Of a stretch of 46,307 nt of DNA, positions 26,943 to 35,319 are shown one piece after another. How positions within the stretch are numbered: position 1 is the stretch's first letter; every line of letters begins with the position of its first letter. Below the pieces are notes generated by a model that saw only the letters and a list, made by a program, of their open reading frames with translations, did not search any database and was not told where the DNA came from. Where the stretch lies: positions 1-46,307 of the forward strand of contig CALZYE010000013.1 of assembly GCA_945830395.1 (NCBI GenBank), read 5' to 3'. The position numbers and the translations under genes are program-made. The stretch comes from an uncultured Clostridia bacterium. GTDB lineage: Bacteria > Bacillota > Clostridia > Peptostreptococcales > Anaerovoracaceae.

Positions 26943-27935
26943 ATGGGGGATTTGATTTTATATTTGGGAATCACCTTCATTGGTTATATTATAGGTGACA
27001 AGGTAAAAAAAAGAGGAATTCAGCTTGCATGGACAGGCAAGATTCAGACATTCGCCATATCAGCTTTAGTGTTTGCTATGGGTGTCAGGATAGGCTGCAA
27101 TGACGATGTTGTGAGTAAGCTTGATTCTATAGGATTGTACGCTGTTATTTTTACATTTGTGGTTATGCTCTTTAGCATTTTTTCTATAACAATTGCCAGA
27201 AAAATGTTGGGAATAAACAGATACGGTCTCAGAGGCGAGGATACGGAAGAATACACAAGCAAAAAAAGCATGGAAGCAGGTGAGAATAAGGGCAGTGGCA
27301 ATTTCAAGCCGGACCCTATGACAGTATTGATTGTATTTTTCGTTGCTTTGGGCATTGCGGCAGGCTATTTTGTCATCGGGAAATATATGCCGAATTTAGA
27401 CATATTCAATGAGTTTCTGGGGCTTGCAATTAAAATCGGACTTTGCACACTGCTGGTATTTGTAGGCATGGATATAGGTATTGAAGGAAAGGTCATTGCC
27501 CAGTTTAAAAGTGTAGGCATAAGGATACTGGCGATTCCCGCTGCAATAGTAGCAGGCACTTTCATAGGAGCTGCGGTTTGTAGCATTATTTTGCCCATAT
27601 CCCTTAAGGAATCTCTCGCTATAGGCGCCGGATTTGGATGGTATTCTCTTGCTCCGGGAATAATTATGGATAAAGGTCTTGTGATAGCAGGCGCGATTTC
27701 TTTTATGCACAATGTAATGAGAGAGATTTTTGCAATAGTTCTTATACCGATGGTGGCTCATCACATCGGTTATGTGGAAACTGTGGGTATGCCGGGAGCT
27801 GCCGCTATGGATGTATGTCTTCCCATCGTAGAAAGGTCAACATCAAGTGCAACCGCCATATATTCCTTTGTAAGCGGCGTGTTTTTATCAATAGCGGTAC
27901 CGATCTTAGTCCCTTTTATCTTAAATGTATTTTAG
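26943..27935 (+). CDS. lysO: LysO-family (DUF340) basic amino acid exporter
   Basis: A 330-residue membrane protein with about eight helices. The family hallmark GAGFGWYSLAPGIIMDKG (about residues 226-243) and the repeated halves separated by a charged cytoplasmic loop (about 90-125) are visible. E. coli LysO (YbjE) exports lysine and analogues. Pairing with an ornithine-type racemase suggests ornithine or lysine, possibly the D-form, as cargo; that is inference. The start at 26943 follows GAGAGG (26926-26931) at a rather long 11 nt, and gives MGDLILYLGITF; codons upstream are poor membrane sequence. Two hairpins with T-runs follow. Confidence 0.83.
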   Translation: MGDLILYLGITFIGYIIGDKVKKRGIQLAWTGKIQTFAISALVFAMGVRIGCNDDVVSKLDSIGLYAVIFTFVVMLFSIFSITIARKMLGINRYGLRGEDTEEYTSKKSMEAGENKGSGNFKPDPMTVLIVFFVALGIAAGYFVIGKYMPNLDIFNEFLGLAIKIGLCTLLVFVGMDIGIEGKVIAQFKSVGIRILAIPAAIVAGTFIGAAVCSIILPISLKESLAIGAGFGWYSLAPGIIMDKGLVIAGAISFMHNVMREIFAIVLIPMVAHHIGYVETVGMPGAAAMDVCLPIVERSTSSATAIYSFVSGVFLSIAVPILVPFILNVF

Positions 27936-27979
27936 ATATGAGAAGGCTTGAAAAGTAGGGCAAGCAGCGCTAAAACCAT

Positions 27980-28009
27980 CCCTTTTACAAGGAGTAAGAG
28001 GGGGATTTT
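27980..28009 (+). terminator. First hairpin after lysO
   Basis: CCCTTTTAC (27980-27988) pairs with GTAAGAGGG (27994-28002, one T-G), loop AAGGA, then GGATTTTG. It is a possible weak terminator preceding a stronger one. Confidence 0.45.
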
Positions 28010-28018
28010 GTACCATAG

Positions 28019-28068
28019 AAGTGTAAGTAACAAGTAGCAATACTTGAAAGCTTGCACTTATTTTTTTT
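28019..28068 (+). terminator. Two-tier intrinsic terminator after lysO
   Basis: An outer 9-bp stem, AAGTGTAAG (28019-28027) with CTTGCACTT (28051-28059), encloses an inner 6-bp stem CAAGTA/TACTTG capped by GCAA (28031-28046), and eight Ts follow (28061-28068). This isolates the phosphate operon. Confidence 0.85.
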
Positions 28069-28094
28069 GGAAGCGATTTCTATAAAAACTATTT

Positions 28095-28160
28095 ATTTTA
28101 CTTATATTTTACAATAGCCGTATTTCTGATTTTACACTTCTGTAATAACCTGTGTATAAA
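28095..28160 (+). promoter_or_regulatory. Pho-box-like direct repeats and promoter of the pst operon
   Basis: ATTTTAC occurs at 28095-28101, 28106-28112 and 28129-28135, i.e. at steps of 11 and 23 nt, about one and two helical turns. The embedded hexamers TTTACT, TTTACA and TTTACA resemble the TTAACA-type PhoP/PhoB half-sites of Firmicutes. The last one covers the -35 position of a -10 box TATAAA at 28155-28160. This is the expected layout for activation by the PhoP encoded at the end of the same operon. Confidence 0.65.
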
Positions 28161-28197
28161 GAAAATACATATGAAAGTTTTGAGGTGAAAATAATAC

Positions 28198-29031
28198 ATG
28201 AAAAAAATAATAATTTTAATTGCCGCATCCATAGCATGCGTGATGATATTTATGACATCATGTGAAAATTCAAAACCGGCATTGTCGAAAGTATCCACAG
28301 ACGGATCTACATCCATGGAAAAGATGATGGGATTCTTAGGGGAGGGCTTTGAAAATGAAAATCCCAATATTTCTTTCACATATAACGCCACCGGATCCAG
28401 TGCAGGTATATCGGGGGTTTTGGAGGACAGATGTGATATTGGACTTGCCAGCAGAGCCATAAAGCCTGAGGAGAAGAAAAAAGGCTTGATTGGGAAAACA
28501 GTAGCTTATGATTCCATTGTAGTAGTGGTAAATAGAGATAACCCGATAAAAAATCTGTCCATGAAAGAAATAAGAGATATATTTACCGGCAAGATAAAAA
28601 ACTGGAAAGAAGTCGGAGGAAAAAATCTCGAAATAGTTTTAATCGGCAGAGAGGCGGGAAGCGGAACCAGAGATGGGTTTGAATCTGTTACAGGTATAGG
28701 TGAAAAGAGCAAATACAGACAGGAGCTTACTTCAGCAGGCGATGTAATTACTACAGTTTCAGGAAATGAAAGCAGCGTGGGATATGTATCATTGTCCTCC
28801 GTAAAGGACAGTATCAAGATGATATCAGTCGACGGTGTAAAACCTTCGGAAGAATCTGTCAGAACGGGAAAATATGCCGTTAGAAGACCTTTTGTCTTTG
28901 TGCTGAGAAAAGATAAAAAGGTATCAGATGCTGCGAAAACTTTTTTGGATTTCGTTGAAACAAAGCGAGCACAGGAGCTTATCTCAAGATCCGGACAAGT
29001 GCCATTAGGAGAAAAAGATGAACAGAAATAA
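28198..29031 (+). CDS. pstS: Phosphate ABC transporter substrate-binding lipoprotein
   Basis: A 277-residue periplasmic-type binding protein for orthophosphate. N-terminal signal ends in a lipobox-like MTSC with Cys22 as the lipid anchor. The phosphate loop features STDGSTSMEKMM and TYNATGSSAGI, and the second lobe has REAGSGTRDGFE. It starts behind GAGGTGA and Pho-box repeats, and overlaps pstC by 14 nt. Length and order match PstS of Gram-positive bacteria. Confidence 0.95.
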   Translation: MKKIIILIAASIACVMIFMTSCENSKPALSKVSTDGSTSMEKMMGFLGEGFENENPNISFTYNATGSSAGISGVLEDRCDIGLASRAIKPEEKKKGLIGKTVAYDSIVVVVNRDNPIKNLSMKEIRDIFTGKIKNWKEVGGKNLEIVLIGREAGSGTRDGFESVTGIGEKSKYRQELTSAGDVITTVSGNESSVGYVSLSSVKDSIKMISVDGVKPSEESVRTGKYAVRRPFVFVLRKDKKVSDAAKTFLDFVETKRAQELISRSGQVPLGEKDEQK

Positions 29032-29881
29032 AGCGTTGGAAAAAATTATACATGGAATATTTCTCTTTTTAGGATTGATAACGGTGGGTTTTGTCATAAT
29101 AATAACGGTTTATTTAATTATGGCAGGCATTCCGGCTATAAGACAGATAGGGCTGATAAACTTTTTAACCGGTACGGAATGGAAATCCACAGGAGAGCAT
29201 CCATCATTCGGTATACTGCCATTTATACTTACAAGCGTTTACGGAACCTTCGGAGCCATAATAGCAGGTGTTCCGATTGGAATTTTCACTGCGGTATATC
29301 TATCGAAGATGGCGCCTAAGAGAGTAAAATCATTTATGGAAATTGTGATAGGACTTTTGGCAGGCATACCTTCGGTGGTCTACGGACTGGTTGGAATGTT
29401 GGTGCTTGTTCCGGCAGTAAAGACCATATTTCATCTATCAGATGGAGCGAGCCTTTTTTCAGCCATGGTAGTACTTGCCATAATGATTCTGCCTTCCATA
29501 ATAAAGGTTTCAATTTCGGCATTGGAAGCGGTTCCAAAGGAATACGAAGACGGTTCTTTAGCTTTGGGAGCAACACCTGTGGAAACATATTTCAAAATTT
29601 CCGTTCCGGCAGCAAAAAGCGGGATTGCAGCTTCCGTGGTGTTAGGAGCAGGAAGAGCATTGGGCGAAGCCATGGCGGTTATGATGGTTTCCGGAAATGT
29701 GGCAAATATGCCGTCAATATTCCAAAGCGTAAGATTTCTCACTACTGCGGTGGCAAGCGAAATGTCTTACTCCTCGGGGATGCAGAGACAGGCTCTTTTT
29801 TCTATCGCGTTGGTACTCTTTGTGTTCATCATGATAATAAATGTTTTACTGAATTTCTTTTTTAAGAGGGAGAGAAAATGA
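29018..29881 (+). CDS. pstC: Phosphate ABC transporter permease PstC
   Basis: A 287-residue inner-membrane permease with about six helices. The cytoplasmic EAA loop SISALEAVPKEYEDGSLALGA (about residues 166-186) contacts PstB. The start lies within the end of pstS behind AGGAGAAA, and its stop overlaps the pstA start (ATGA), indicating coupled translation of the two permeases. PstC and PstA form the channel across the membrane. Confidence 0.95.
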   Translation: MNRNKALEKIIHGIFLFLGLITVGFVIIITVYLIMAGIPAIRQIGLINFLTGTEWKSTGEHPSFGILPFILTSVYGTFGAIIAGVPIGIFTAVYLSKMAPKRVKSFMEIVIGLLAGIPSVVYGLVGMLVLVPAVKTIFHLSDGASLFSAMVVLAIMILPSIIKVSISALEAVPKEYEDGSLALGATPVETYFKISVPAAKSGIAASVVLGAGRALGEAMAVMMVSGNVANMPSIFQSVRFLTTAVASEMSYSSGMQRQALFSIALVLFVFIMIINVLLNFFFKRERK

Positions 29882-30741
29882 ATAAAAGCCATTCAATAAG
29901 CAAAAAAAGAAAACTATATATTTACATAATGAAAGCGGTTATGACAGTAAGTGTTTCGCTGACAGTTTCCCTGGTGGCATTTCTGATTGTGTATGTTCTG
30001 TATAAGGGTATCCCAAATGTAACATGGACGCTGCTTGGAACAGAACCCAGCTACCTTAAAGGAACTGTCGGAATACTTCCGGACATAATAAATACGGTAT
30101 ATCTGGTTTTCACGACCTTAATAATAGTGGTGCCGATAGGCGTCGGCGCGGCTATATACTTAAATGAATACGCTTCAAATAAAAAAATAGTGAAACTCAT
30201 AGAATATGCATCGGAAACTCTTTCGGGGATTCCATCCATAATATACGGTCTTGTCGGAATGTTGGTGTTTTCAAGATATATGGGACTTCAAACCTCCATA
30301 TTGGCAGGGAGTCTGACACTGGTAATCATGAATCTGCCTACGATAATGAGAACAACGCAGGAGAGCCTTAAAACAGTTCCGCAAAGCTATAGAGACGGCG
30401 CCTTTGGCCTTGGAGCAGGAAAGTGGAGAGTTATAAGGACAGTAGTTTTACCGGGCTGCATAGATGGAGTTATTACAGGATGTATTTTATCAATAGGACG
30501 AATTATAGGAGAATCTGCAGCATTACTCTTCACAGCAGGCTTCGCCCATTCTATAAATAATTACATTATCGGCTTATCATCGCCGGGTGCATCTCTTACG
30601 GTTTCTCTCTATGTATATGCAAAAGAGCATGGGGACTTTCAGGTGGCATTTGCCATAGCCTCAATACTTATGATTTTGGCCTTGTGCATAAATATAGCGG
30701 CAATAGGTGTAAGTGGATATTATAAGAAAAGGAGAGTATAA
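29878..30741 (+). CDS. pstA: Phosphate ABC transporter permease PstA
   Basis: A 287-residue permease, partner of PstC, with a basic N terminus and about six helices. The EAA loop is [20 protein letters not shown] (about residues 162-181), and [19 protein letters not shown] matches the PstA/PstC family signature. It overlaps pstC (ATGA) and pstB (TAATG). Confidence 0.95.
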   Translation: MNKSHSISKKRKLYIYIMKAVMTVSVSLTVSLVAFLIVYVLYKGIPNVTWTLLGTEPSYLKGTVGILPDIINTVYLVFTTLIIVVPIGVGAAIYLNEYASNKKIVKLIEYASETLSGIPSIIYGLVGMLVFSRYMGLQTSILAGSLTLVIMNLPTIMRTTQESLKTVPQSYRDGAFGLGAGKWRVIRTVVLPGCIDGVITGCILSIGRIIGESAALLFTAGFAHSINNYIIGLSSPGASLTVSLYVYAKEHGDFQVAFAIASILMILALCINIAAIGVSGYYKKRRV

Positions 30742-31496
30742 TGGAATCAATTTTAAATGTGAAGAACTTAAATCTTTGGTATGATAAGAATCAAGCGTTG
30801 AAAAATATAAATATAGATATAGAAAAGAACAGCATTACCGCGTTTATAGGTCCTTCCGGATGTGGAAAATCAACATTTCTAAAGAGCCTGAACAGAATGA
30901 ACGACCTGATTACAGATGTTAGAATCACGGGGGAAATCAAATATAGAGGTAAAGATATCTACAGTGCAGATGTAGATGTAAATGAGCTTAGGAGAGATAT
31001 AGGAATGGTTTTTCAGAAACCGAACCCGTTTCCTATGAGCATTTATGATAATATTGCCTATGGACCCAGAACACACGGAATAAAAAGTAAGGGAAAGCTT
31101 GATCAGATTGTAGAGGAGTCTTTGAAAAAAGCGGCGCTGTGGAATGAGGTGAAGGACAGGCTAAGGAAGTCCGCCCTCGGATTATCGGGCGGACAGCAGC
31201 AGAGAATGTGCATTGCGAGAGCTTTGGCTGTGGAACCTGAGATAATATTGATGGATGAGCCTACCAGCGCCCTTGACCCCATATCTACACTTAAAATTGA
31301 GGAACTTGCAACCGAGCTGAAAGAAAAATATACCATCGTGATGGTTACCCACAATATGCAGCAAGCAGTGAGAATATCAGATAACACAGCGTTTTTCCTT
31401 ATGGGAGAGCTTGTGGAATATGGAAATACGGAGAAGCTTTTTGAGCAGCCAAAAGACAAGAGAACAGAGGATTATATTACGGGGAGGTTTGGATAA
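30741..31496 (+). CDS. pstB: Phosphate ABC transporter ATP-binding protein
   Basis: A 251-residue ABC ATPase powering PstCA. Walker A is GPSGCGKST (near residue 36), followed by the PstB-typical [10 protein letters not shown]. Then come the Q-loop [10 protein letters not shown], signature LSGGQQQR, Walker [13 protein letters not shown] and switch histidine in VTHNMQQA. All catalytic residues are present. Start TAATG after pstA and stop TAATG into phoU. Confidence 0.97.
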   Translation: MESILNVKNLNLWYDKNQALKNINIDIEKNSITAFIGPSGCGKSTFLKSLNRMNDLITDVRITGEIKYRGKDIYSADVDVNELRRDIGMVFQKPNPFPMSIYDNIAYGPRTHGIKSKGKLDQIVEESLKKAALWNEVKDRLRKSALGLSGGQQQRMCIARALAVEPEIILMDEPTSALDPISTLKIEELATELKEKYTIVMVTHNMQQAVRISDNTAFFLMGELVEYGNTEKLFEQPKDKRTEDYITGRFG

Positions 31497-32131
31497 TGAG
31501 AAGCAGATTTGATGAACAGCTTATTACTTTGAACAGTGAGCTGACGAGGATGGGAGCAATGTGCGAGAGCGTTATATCAATAGCGGCAAAATCACTTGTA
31601 ACAGGAGATGTTGAACTTGCAAAAAAGATAATTCCGATAGATAATGAAATTGATCAGAAGGAAAGAGACATTGAGTCACTGGGGCTAAAAATCTTGCTTC
31701 AGCAGCAGCCGGTTGCAAGAGATTTAAGGCAGATCTCGGCAGCTCTTAAAATGATTACAGATATGGAGCGGATAGGAGATCAGGCAGCAGATATTTCTGA
31801 AATCATACAGTTTATAAACGGCAGAGTGGACAAGGACTGTGAAGTTATCAACCTGATGGCGGAAGCTACAATGAAGATGGTTACGGAAAGCGTTGAAGCC
31901 TTTGTAAAAAGAGATGTTGAGCTGGCGAGGCTGAATATAAAGCATGATGACATAGTGGATAATTATTTTAAGAAAGTGAAGGAATCCTTGATCAAGGTTA
32001 TTGCGGAAAATCCTAATGACGGAGAATATGCTCTTGACTTGCTGATGATCGCAAAGTATTTTGAAAGAATAGGAGATCACGCTACTAATATTGCAGAATG
32101 GGTGGTATTTTCAGTTACCGGAACTCATTAG
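31496..32131 (+). CDS. phoU: Phosphate signalling regulator PhoU
   Basis: A 211-residue cytosolic protein of two three-helix PhoU repeats (about residues 12-100 and 115-205), with the metal-binding acidic motifs ITDMERIGDQAADI and AKYFERIGDHATNI. PhoU links the Pst transporter to the PhoR kinase and keeps it off when phosphate is plentiful. It is coupled to pstB and precedes phoP by 10 nt. Confidence 0.95.
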   Translation: MRSRFDEQLITLNSELTRMGAMCESVISIAAKSLVTGDVELAKKIIPIDNEIDQKERDIESLGLKILLQQQPVARDLRQISAALKMITDMERIGDQAADISEIIQFINGRVDKDCEVINLMAEATMKMVTESVEAFVKRDVELARLNIKHDDIVDNYFKKVKESLIKVIAENPNDGEYALDLLMIAKYFERIGDHATNIAEWVVFSVTGTH

Positions 32132-32141
32132 AGGAAACAGT

Positions 32142-32819
32142 ATGATTTGGTGTATAGAAGACGATAATAATATCAGAGAAATAGAAGTATATACTTTGAA
32201 TAACACGGGATTTACGGCGGAAGGGTTTTGCGACGGCAAATCCCTTTGGGCTGCTTTGGAAAAAGAGATTCCGGAGCTTATTTTGCTTGATATAATGCTG
32301 CCCGATGATGACGGCATAGAAATCCTGAAGAGGCTGAAGGAGGACGACAGAACTTGCAACATTCCCGTCATTATGGCTACGGCAAAGGGAGAAGAGTACG
32401 ATAAAATCCGTGGTCTGGATTTAGGTGCGGATGACTATCTGGCCAAACCTTTCGGCATGATGGAAATGGTATCGAGAGTCAAAGCTGTTTTGAGAAGGTA
32501 CAAACCCGATGAGGAAAGAGAAAGCATTATAAGATTTGAGAATTTATGTCTCAATATTAAGGAACACCGGGTTTATATAGAAGATATTCCGGTGGATTTT
32601 ACGCACAAAGAGTTTGAGATTTTAAGACTGTTTTTAAATAACCGGGGAAGAGTTTTTTCAAGGGAAAAATTGTTTTATCTGGTGTGGGGCGAAGATTACA
32701 TAGGCGAGTCGAGAACTGTGGATATGCATATAAAGACATTGAGAAAGAAGCTTGGCAAATACGGTGACTATATAAAGACTGTCAGAAGCGTAGGATACAG
32801 AATGGAGAAACAAAAATGA
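32142..32819 (+). CDS. phoP: Phosphate response regulator PhoP/PhoB (OmpR family)
   Basis: A 225-residue two-component regulator. Receiver domain (about residues 1-115): acidic pocket EDDNN, phosphorylated Asp50 in LLDIMLP, Thr/Ala in ATAKGE and Lys in AKPFG. The winged-helix DNA-binding domain (about 130-225) has FSREKLFYLVWGEDYIGE and TVDMHIKTLRKKLG. The start at 32142 follows GAGGAAA directly after the phoU stop; earlier in-frame codons lie within phoU. The neighbouring pst genes and kinase identify it as the phosphate regulator, probably acting at 28095-28135. Confidence 0.92.
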   Translation: MIWCIEDDNNIREIEVYTLNNTGFTAEGFCDGKSLWAALEKEIPELILLDIMLPDDDGIEILKRLKEDDRTCNIPVIMATAKGEEYDKIRGLDLGADDYLAKPFGMMEMVSRVKAVLRRYKPDEERESIIRFENLCLNIKEHRVYIEDIPVDFTHKEFEILRLFLNNRGRVFSREKLFYLVWGEDYIGESRTVDMHIKTLRKKLGKYGDYIKTVRSVGYRMEKQK

Positions 32820-34462
32820 CCAAAAGAATTTTCCGGGCAATTATATCGGTGGCAATTCTTATTCTCATTTCAAGTTTCATACTTATAATGGGGGTGATGT
32901 TCGGGTATTTCGGCTCTCTTCAAGAAAATCAGTTGAAAACGGAGTTGCAGCTTGCAACTCATTCTGTGGAAAGGGAAGGAACAGGCTATCTTAAGAAGAT
33001 AAAATCCGGTAATGAGAGATTTACATACATAAGTTCAAATGGTAAGGTCCTTTACGACTCTGTGGCATCGACAGACAGAATGGGAAACCACAGTAACAGA
33101 GAAGAATTCAAAAATGCCTTGAAAAACGGAATGGGAAAAAGCACAAGGTATTCTGAAACTATGACAGAAAAGACAATTTATTATGCGGCAAGGCTTTCCA
33201 ACGGAGATGTACTCAGAGTTTCTGTAAGCAGGGTGACGGCAATTCCGCTGATTTTAGGAATGATGCAGCCGATTTTGCTTGTGCTTCTGATTGCTTTTCT
33301 ATTGTCCCTTTTCATTGCAAGGCGTATGGCAGACAAAATAATAAGACCTTTAAATGAAATTGACTTGGATTGTCCGTTAGAAAATGACATATACGAGGAG
33401 TTATCCCCACTTCTGCTGCATATAGAAAGCCAAAAAGCAAAACTGAAATCACAGGAAAAAATGCTCATTGAAAAAAAGAGCGAATTCAGTCATGTCATAG
33501 AAAATATGGAGGAAGGTCTGGTTCTTCTGGATAAGGACGATAATGTAATCAGTATGAACCGTGCCGCAAATACTTTCTTTGACATTGAAAATAATTGTAA
33601 GGGTAAAAACTTCATATACTTAGAACGGAATATGGAGATAAATAAATTTATCGATGATGTAAGATGCCGTGGCAAAGGTGAGATGCAAAAAGTTAAATGT
33701 GGATCGGTATATCAGCTCAACGCAGGCAGAATAAGCGACGGCACGGGAAAATTCGGTATTGTTCTTCTGATAGTGGATATTACGGAAAAATACTTTGCAG
33801 AGAGAAATAGAAGAGAATTTACTGCAAATGTATCTCATGAGCTTAAAACTCCCATCCACTCCATAATGGGAAGTGCAGAATTGATTGAAGCCGGACTTAT
33901 TAAGGGGGAAGAACTTCCGGAATTTGCAAAAAGAATATTAGAAGACGCATCGAGATTGAATTTTATAGTTGAAGACATAATGGAACTTTCAAAACTGGAA
34001 GAAAGCAATTATTTTGAGGAGGAAGAGATAGACATCATTGAGTTTCTTAGGGAGGAAGTTAAGCTTTTAGAAGGAGTTTCCAAGATGCGAGATGTTGATG
34101 TGCTGATTTCAGGGAAAAGTATAAGATACAGAACATCGAGAAAGCTTTTGCACCAGTGCATGTATAATTTGATTGAAAACGGAATAAAGTATAATAGTTC
34201 ACCGGGAAAACTTCATATAAATCTTCTGGAGGATAATGGAAAAGTCCTGATAGAAGTGGAGGACACCGGAATAGGAATTGAAAAAGAACATTTGTCCAGG
34301 ATCTTTGAGCGCTTTTACAGAGTAGACAAAGGAAGAACAAAGGAACTTGGCGGAACGGGTCTTGGACTTTCAATAGTAAAACATTCTGCAGAAAAGCTTG
34401 GCGGAAAGATACTGGTGGAAAGCAAATTCGGATTCGGAACAAAATTTACCCTCGTACTGTGA
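32816..34462 (+). CDS. phoR: Phosphate sensor histidine kinase PhoR
   Basis: A 548-residue membrane kinase. TM1 (about residues 8-28), an extracytoplasmic sensor (about 30-140), TM2 (about 145-170), a juxtamembrane helix, a PAS domain (about 220-315), HisKA with the phosphorylated His341 in VSHELKTPIHS, and HATPase with N box (NLIENGIKYNSS), G1 DTGIGI, F box FERFYR and G2 GGTGLGLSIV. It starts in an ATGA overlap with phoP. The full set of catalytic boxes is present. A perfect 10-bp hairpin covers its stop codon. Confidence 0.93.
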   Translation: MTKRIFRAIISVAILILISSFILIMGVMFGYFGSLQENQLKTELQLATHSVEREGTGYLKKIKSGNERFTYISSNGKVLYDSVASTDRMGNHSNREEFKNALKNGMGKSTRYSETMTEKTIYYAARLSNGDVLRVSVSRVTAIPLILGMMQPILLVLLIAFLLSLFIARRMADKIIRPLNEIDLDCPLENDIYEELSPLLLHIESQKAKLKSQEKMLIEKKSEFSHVIENMEEGLVLLDKDDNVISMNRAANTFFDIENNCKGKNFIYLERNMEINKFIDDVRCRGKGEMQKVKCGSVYQLNAGRISDGTGKFGIVLLIVDITEKYFAERNRREFTANVSHELKTPIHSIMGSAELIEAGLIKGEELPEFAKRILEDASRLNFIVEDIMELSKLEESNYFEEEEIDIIEFLREEVKLLEGVSKMRDVDVLISGKSIRYRTSRKLLHQCMYNLIENGIKYNSSPGKLHINLLEDNGKVLIEVEDTGIGIEKEHLSRIFERFYRVDKGRTKELGGTGLGLSIVKHSAEKLGGKILVESKFGFGTKFTLVL

Positions 34463-34475
34463 GCTGTACGAGGGT
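34448..34475. repeat. Perfect 10-bp hairpin over the phoR stop codon
   Basis: ACCCTCGTAC (34448-34457) and GTACGAGGGT (34466-34475) with an 8-nt loop that contains the phoR TGA (34460-34462). It lacks a T-run on the plus strand. On the minus strand it is followed by AAATTTTG, so it may weakly end lexA transcription as well. Confidence 0.6.
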
Positions 34476-34529
34476 CGTAAGTTTCCAAAATAAGTCTGCA
34501 ATAAAAGCGCGCATGTGCCTTTTTAGTGT

Positions 34530-35204
34530 TCAGTTGAAATACCTGAACACTCCTTTAACCTTTCCTCGGATACTGACATCCCTCACAATTATAGGGCTCA
34601 TGGAATCATTTTCAGGCTGAAGCCGGATGTGATCCTTTTCCTTATAAAAAGTTTTAACGGTTGCTTCACTTTCAAAACCATCTATCATGGCAACCACTAT
34701 ATCACCGTTCCCTGCGGTGTTTTGCTGCTCCACAAGTATCAAATCTCCATCCATTATTCCTACATTTATCATGGATTCACCTTTCACCCTGAGCATAAAA
34801 GACTGCCCTTTAACATACTGAGAAGGCACGGGGAAAGTTCCTTCTATATTTTCTTCGGCTGTAATCGGAGTCCCGGCAGCAACACGCCCAACTATTGGGA
34901 TATCGACGACGCTTTCGGATTCAGATTGTGATGTGGCTGAAGCGGAAATATTATTCTCAACTTTGCCAGCTGTTGATTCTGTATTTTCATCTTGCGGAAC
35001 CAACATGAGAGCACGGGGTTTAGCAGGATCTTTCCTAAGAAAACCTTCTTTCACCAAAAGAGCGATAGACTTATGAGCAGTTGATGTGGATTTAATTCCG
35101 ATGGCGGAACATATTTCTCTCACGGTGGGAGGATAACCCTTGCTCTCTACCTCGCTGCGCATGAAATCCAATATAGCCTGTTCTCTTTTCTTTAATTTAC
35201 CCAT
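34530..35204 (-). CDS. lexA: SOS repressor LexA
   Basis: A 224-residue repressor of DNA-damage genes. Winged-helix N-terminal domain (about residues 1-68, PPTVREICSAIGIKSTSTAHKSI) and C-terminal autoprotease with the Ala110-Gly111 cleavage site in GRVAAGTPI, catalytic Ser144 (KGESMI) and Lys184 (EATVKTF). The linker (about residues 71-101, Ser/Glu/Asn-rich) is longer than in most LexA proteins, making it about 20 residues oversize. TTCGGAGG precedes the start. A LexA-box match overlaps its -35, which indicates autoregulation. Confidence 0.95.
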   Translation of the reverse strand: MGKLKKREQAILDFMRSEVESKGYPPTVREICSAIGIKSTSTAHKSIALLVKEGFLRKDPAKPRALMLVPQDENTESTAGKVENNISASATSQSESESVVDIPIVGRVAAGTPITAEENIEGTFPVPSQYVKGQSFMLRVKGESMINVGIMDGDLILVEQQNTAGNGDIVVAMIDGFESEATVKTFYKEKDHIRLQPENDSMSPIIVRDVSIRGKVKGVFRYFN

Positions 35205-35235
35205 AAAAAACCTCCGAACCCATCTGTAAGAAATA

Positions 35236-35280
35236 CAAATAAAAAGATTGTGTTATATTGCTTCCAGTATAACACAATCT
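35236..35280 (-). terminator. Intrinsic terminator of the NhaC gene, overlapping the lexA promoter
   Basis: A perfect 13-bp stem, 35245-35257 with 35268-35280, has a 10-nt loop; on the minus strand it is followed by TTTTTATTTG. It ends transcription arriving from the antiporter gene. The lexA -10 box (35266-35271) lies within the hairpin sequence. Confidence 0.85.
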
Positions 35281-35304
35281 CATATAGCTGTAAACACTTG
35301 TTCG
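35266..35304 (-). promoter_or_regulatory. lexA promoter with LexA (Cheo-type) box
   Basis: On the minus strand: -35 TTTACA (35294-35289), 17 nt, -10 TATACT (35271-35266), predicted start near 35259. The sequence CGAACAAGTGTTTA (35304-35291) fits the Firmicutes LexA box CGAACRNRYGTTYC at 13 of 14 positions and overlaps the -35. Its upstream half is also part of the 14-nt palindrome TTGTTCGCGAACAA (35298-35311). Confidence 0.75.
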
Positions 35305-35319
35305 CGAACAAAAATATTT

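Noticed and set aside
32091-32141. Upstream start for phoP
   Set aside because: It would lie within phoU and lacks a ribosome site; GAGGAAA directly precedes the ATG at 32142.
35298-35311. TTGTTCGCGAACAA as the LexA site itself
   Set aside because: The half-sites face the wrong way with only 2 nt between them; the overlapping CGAAC-N4-GTT match fits the Firmicutes consensus better.
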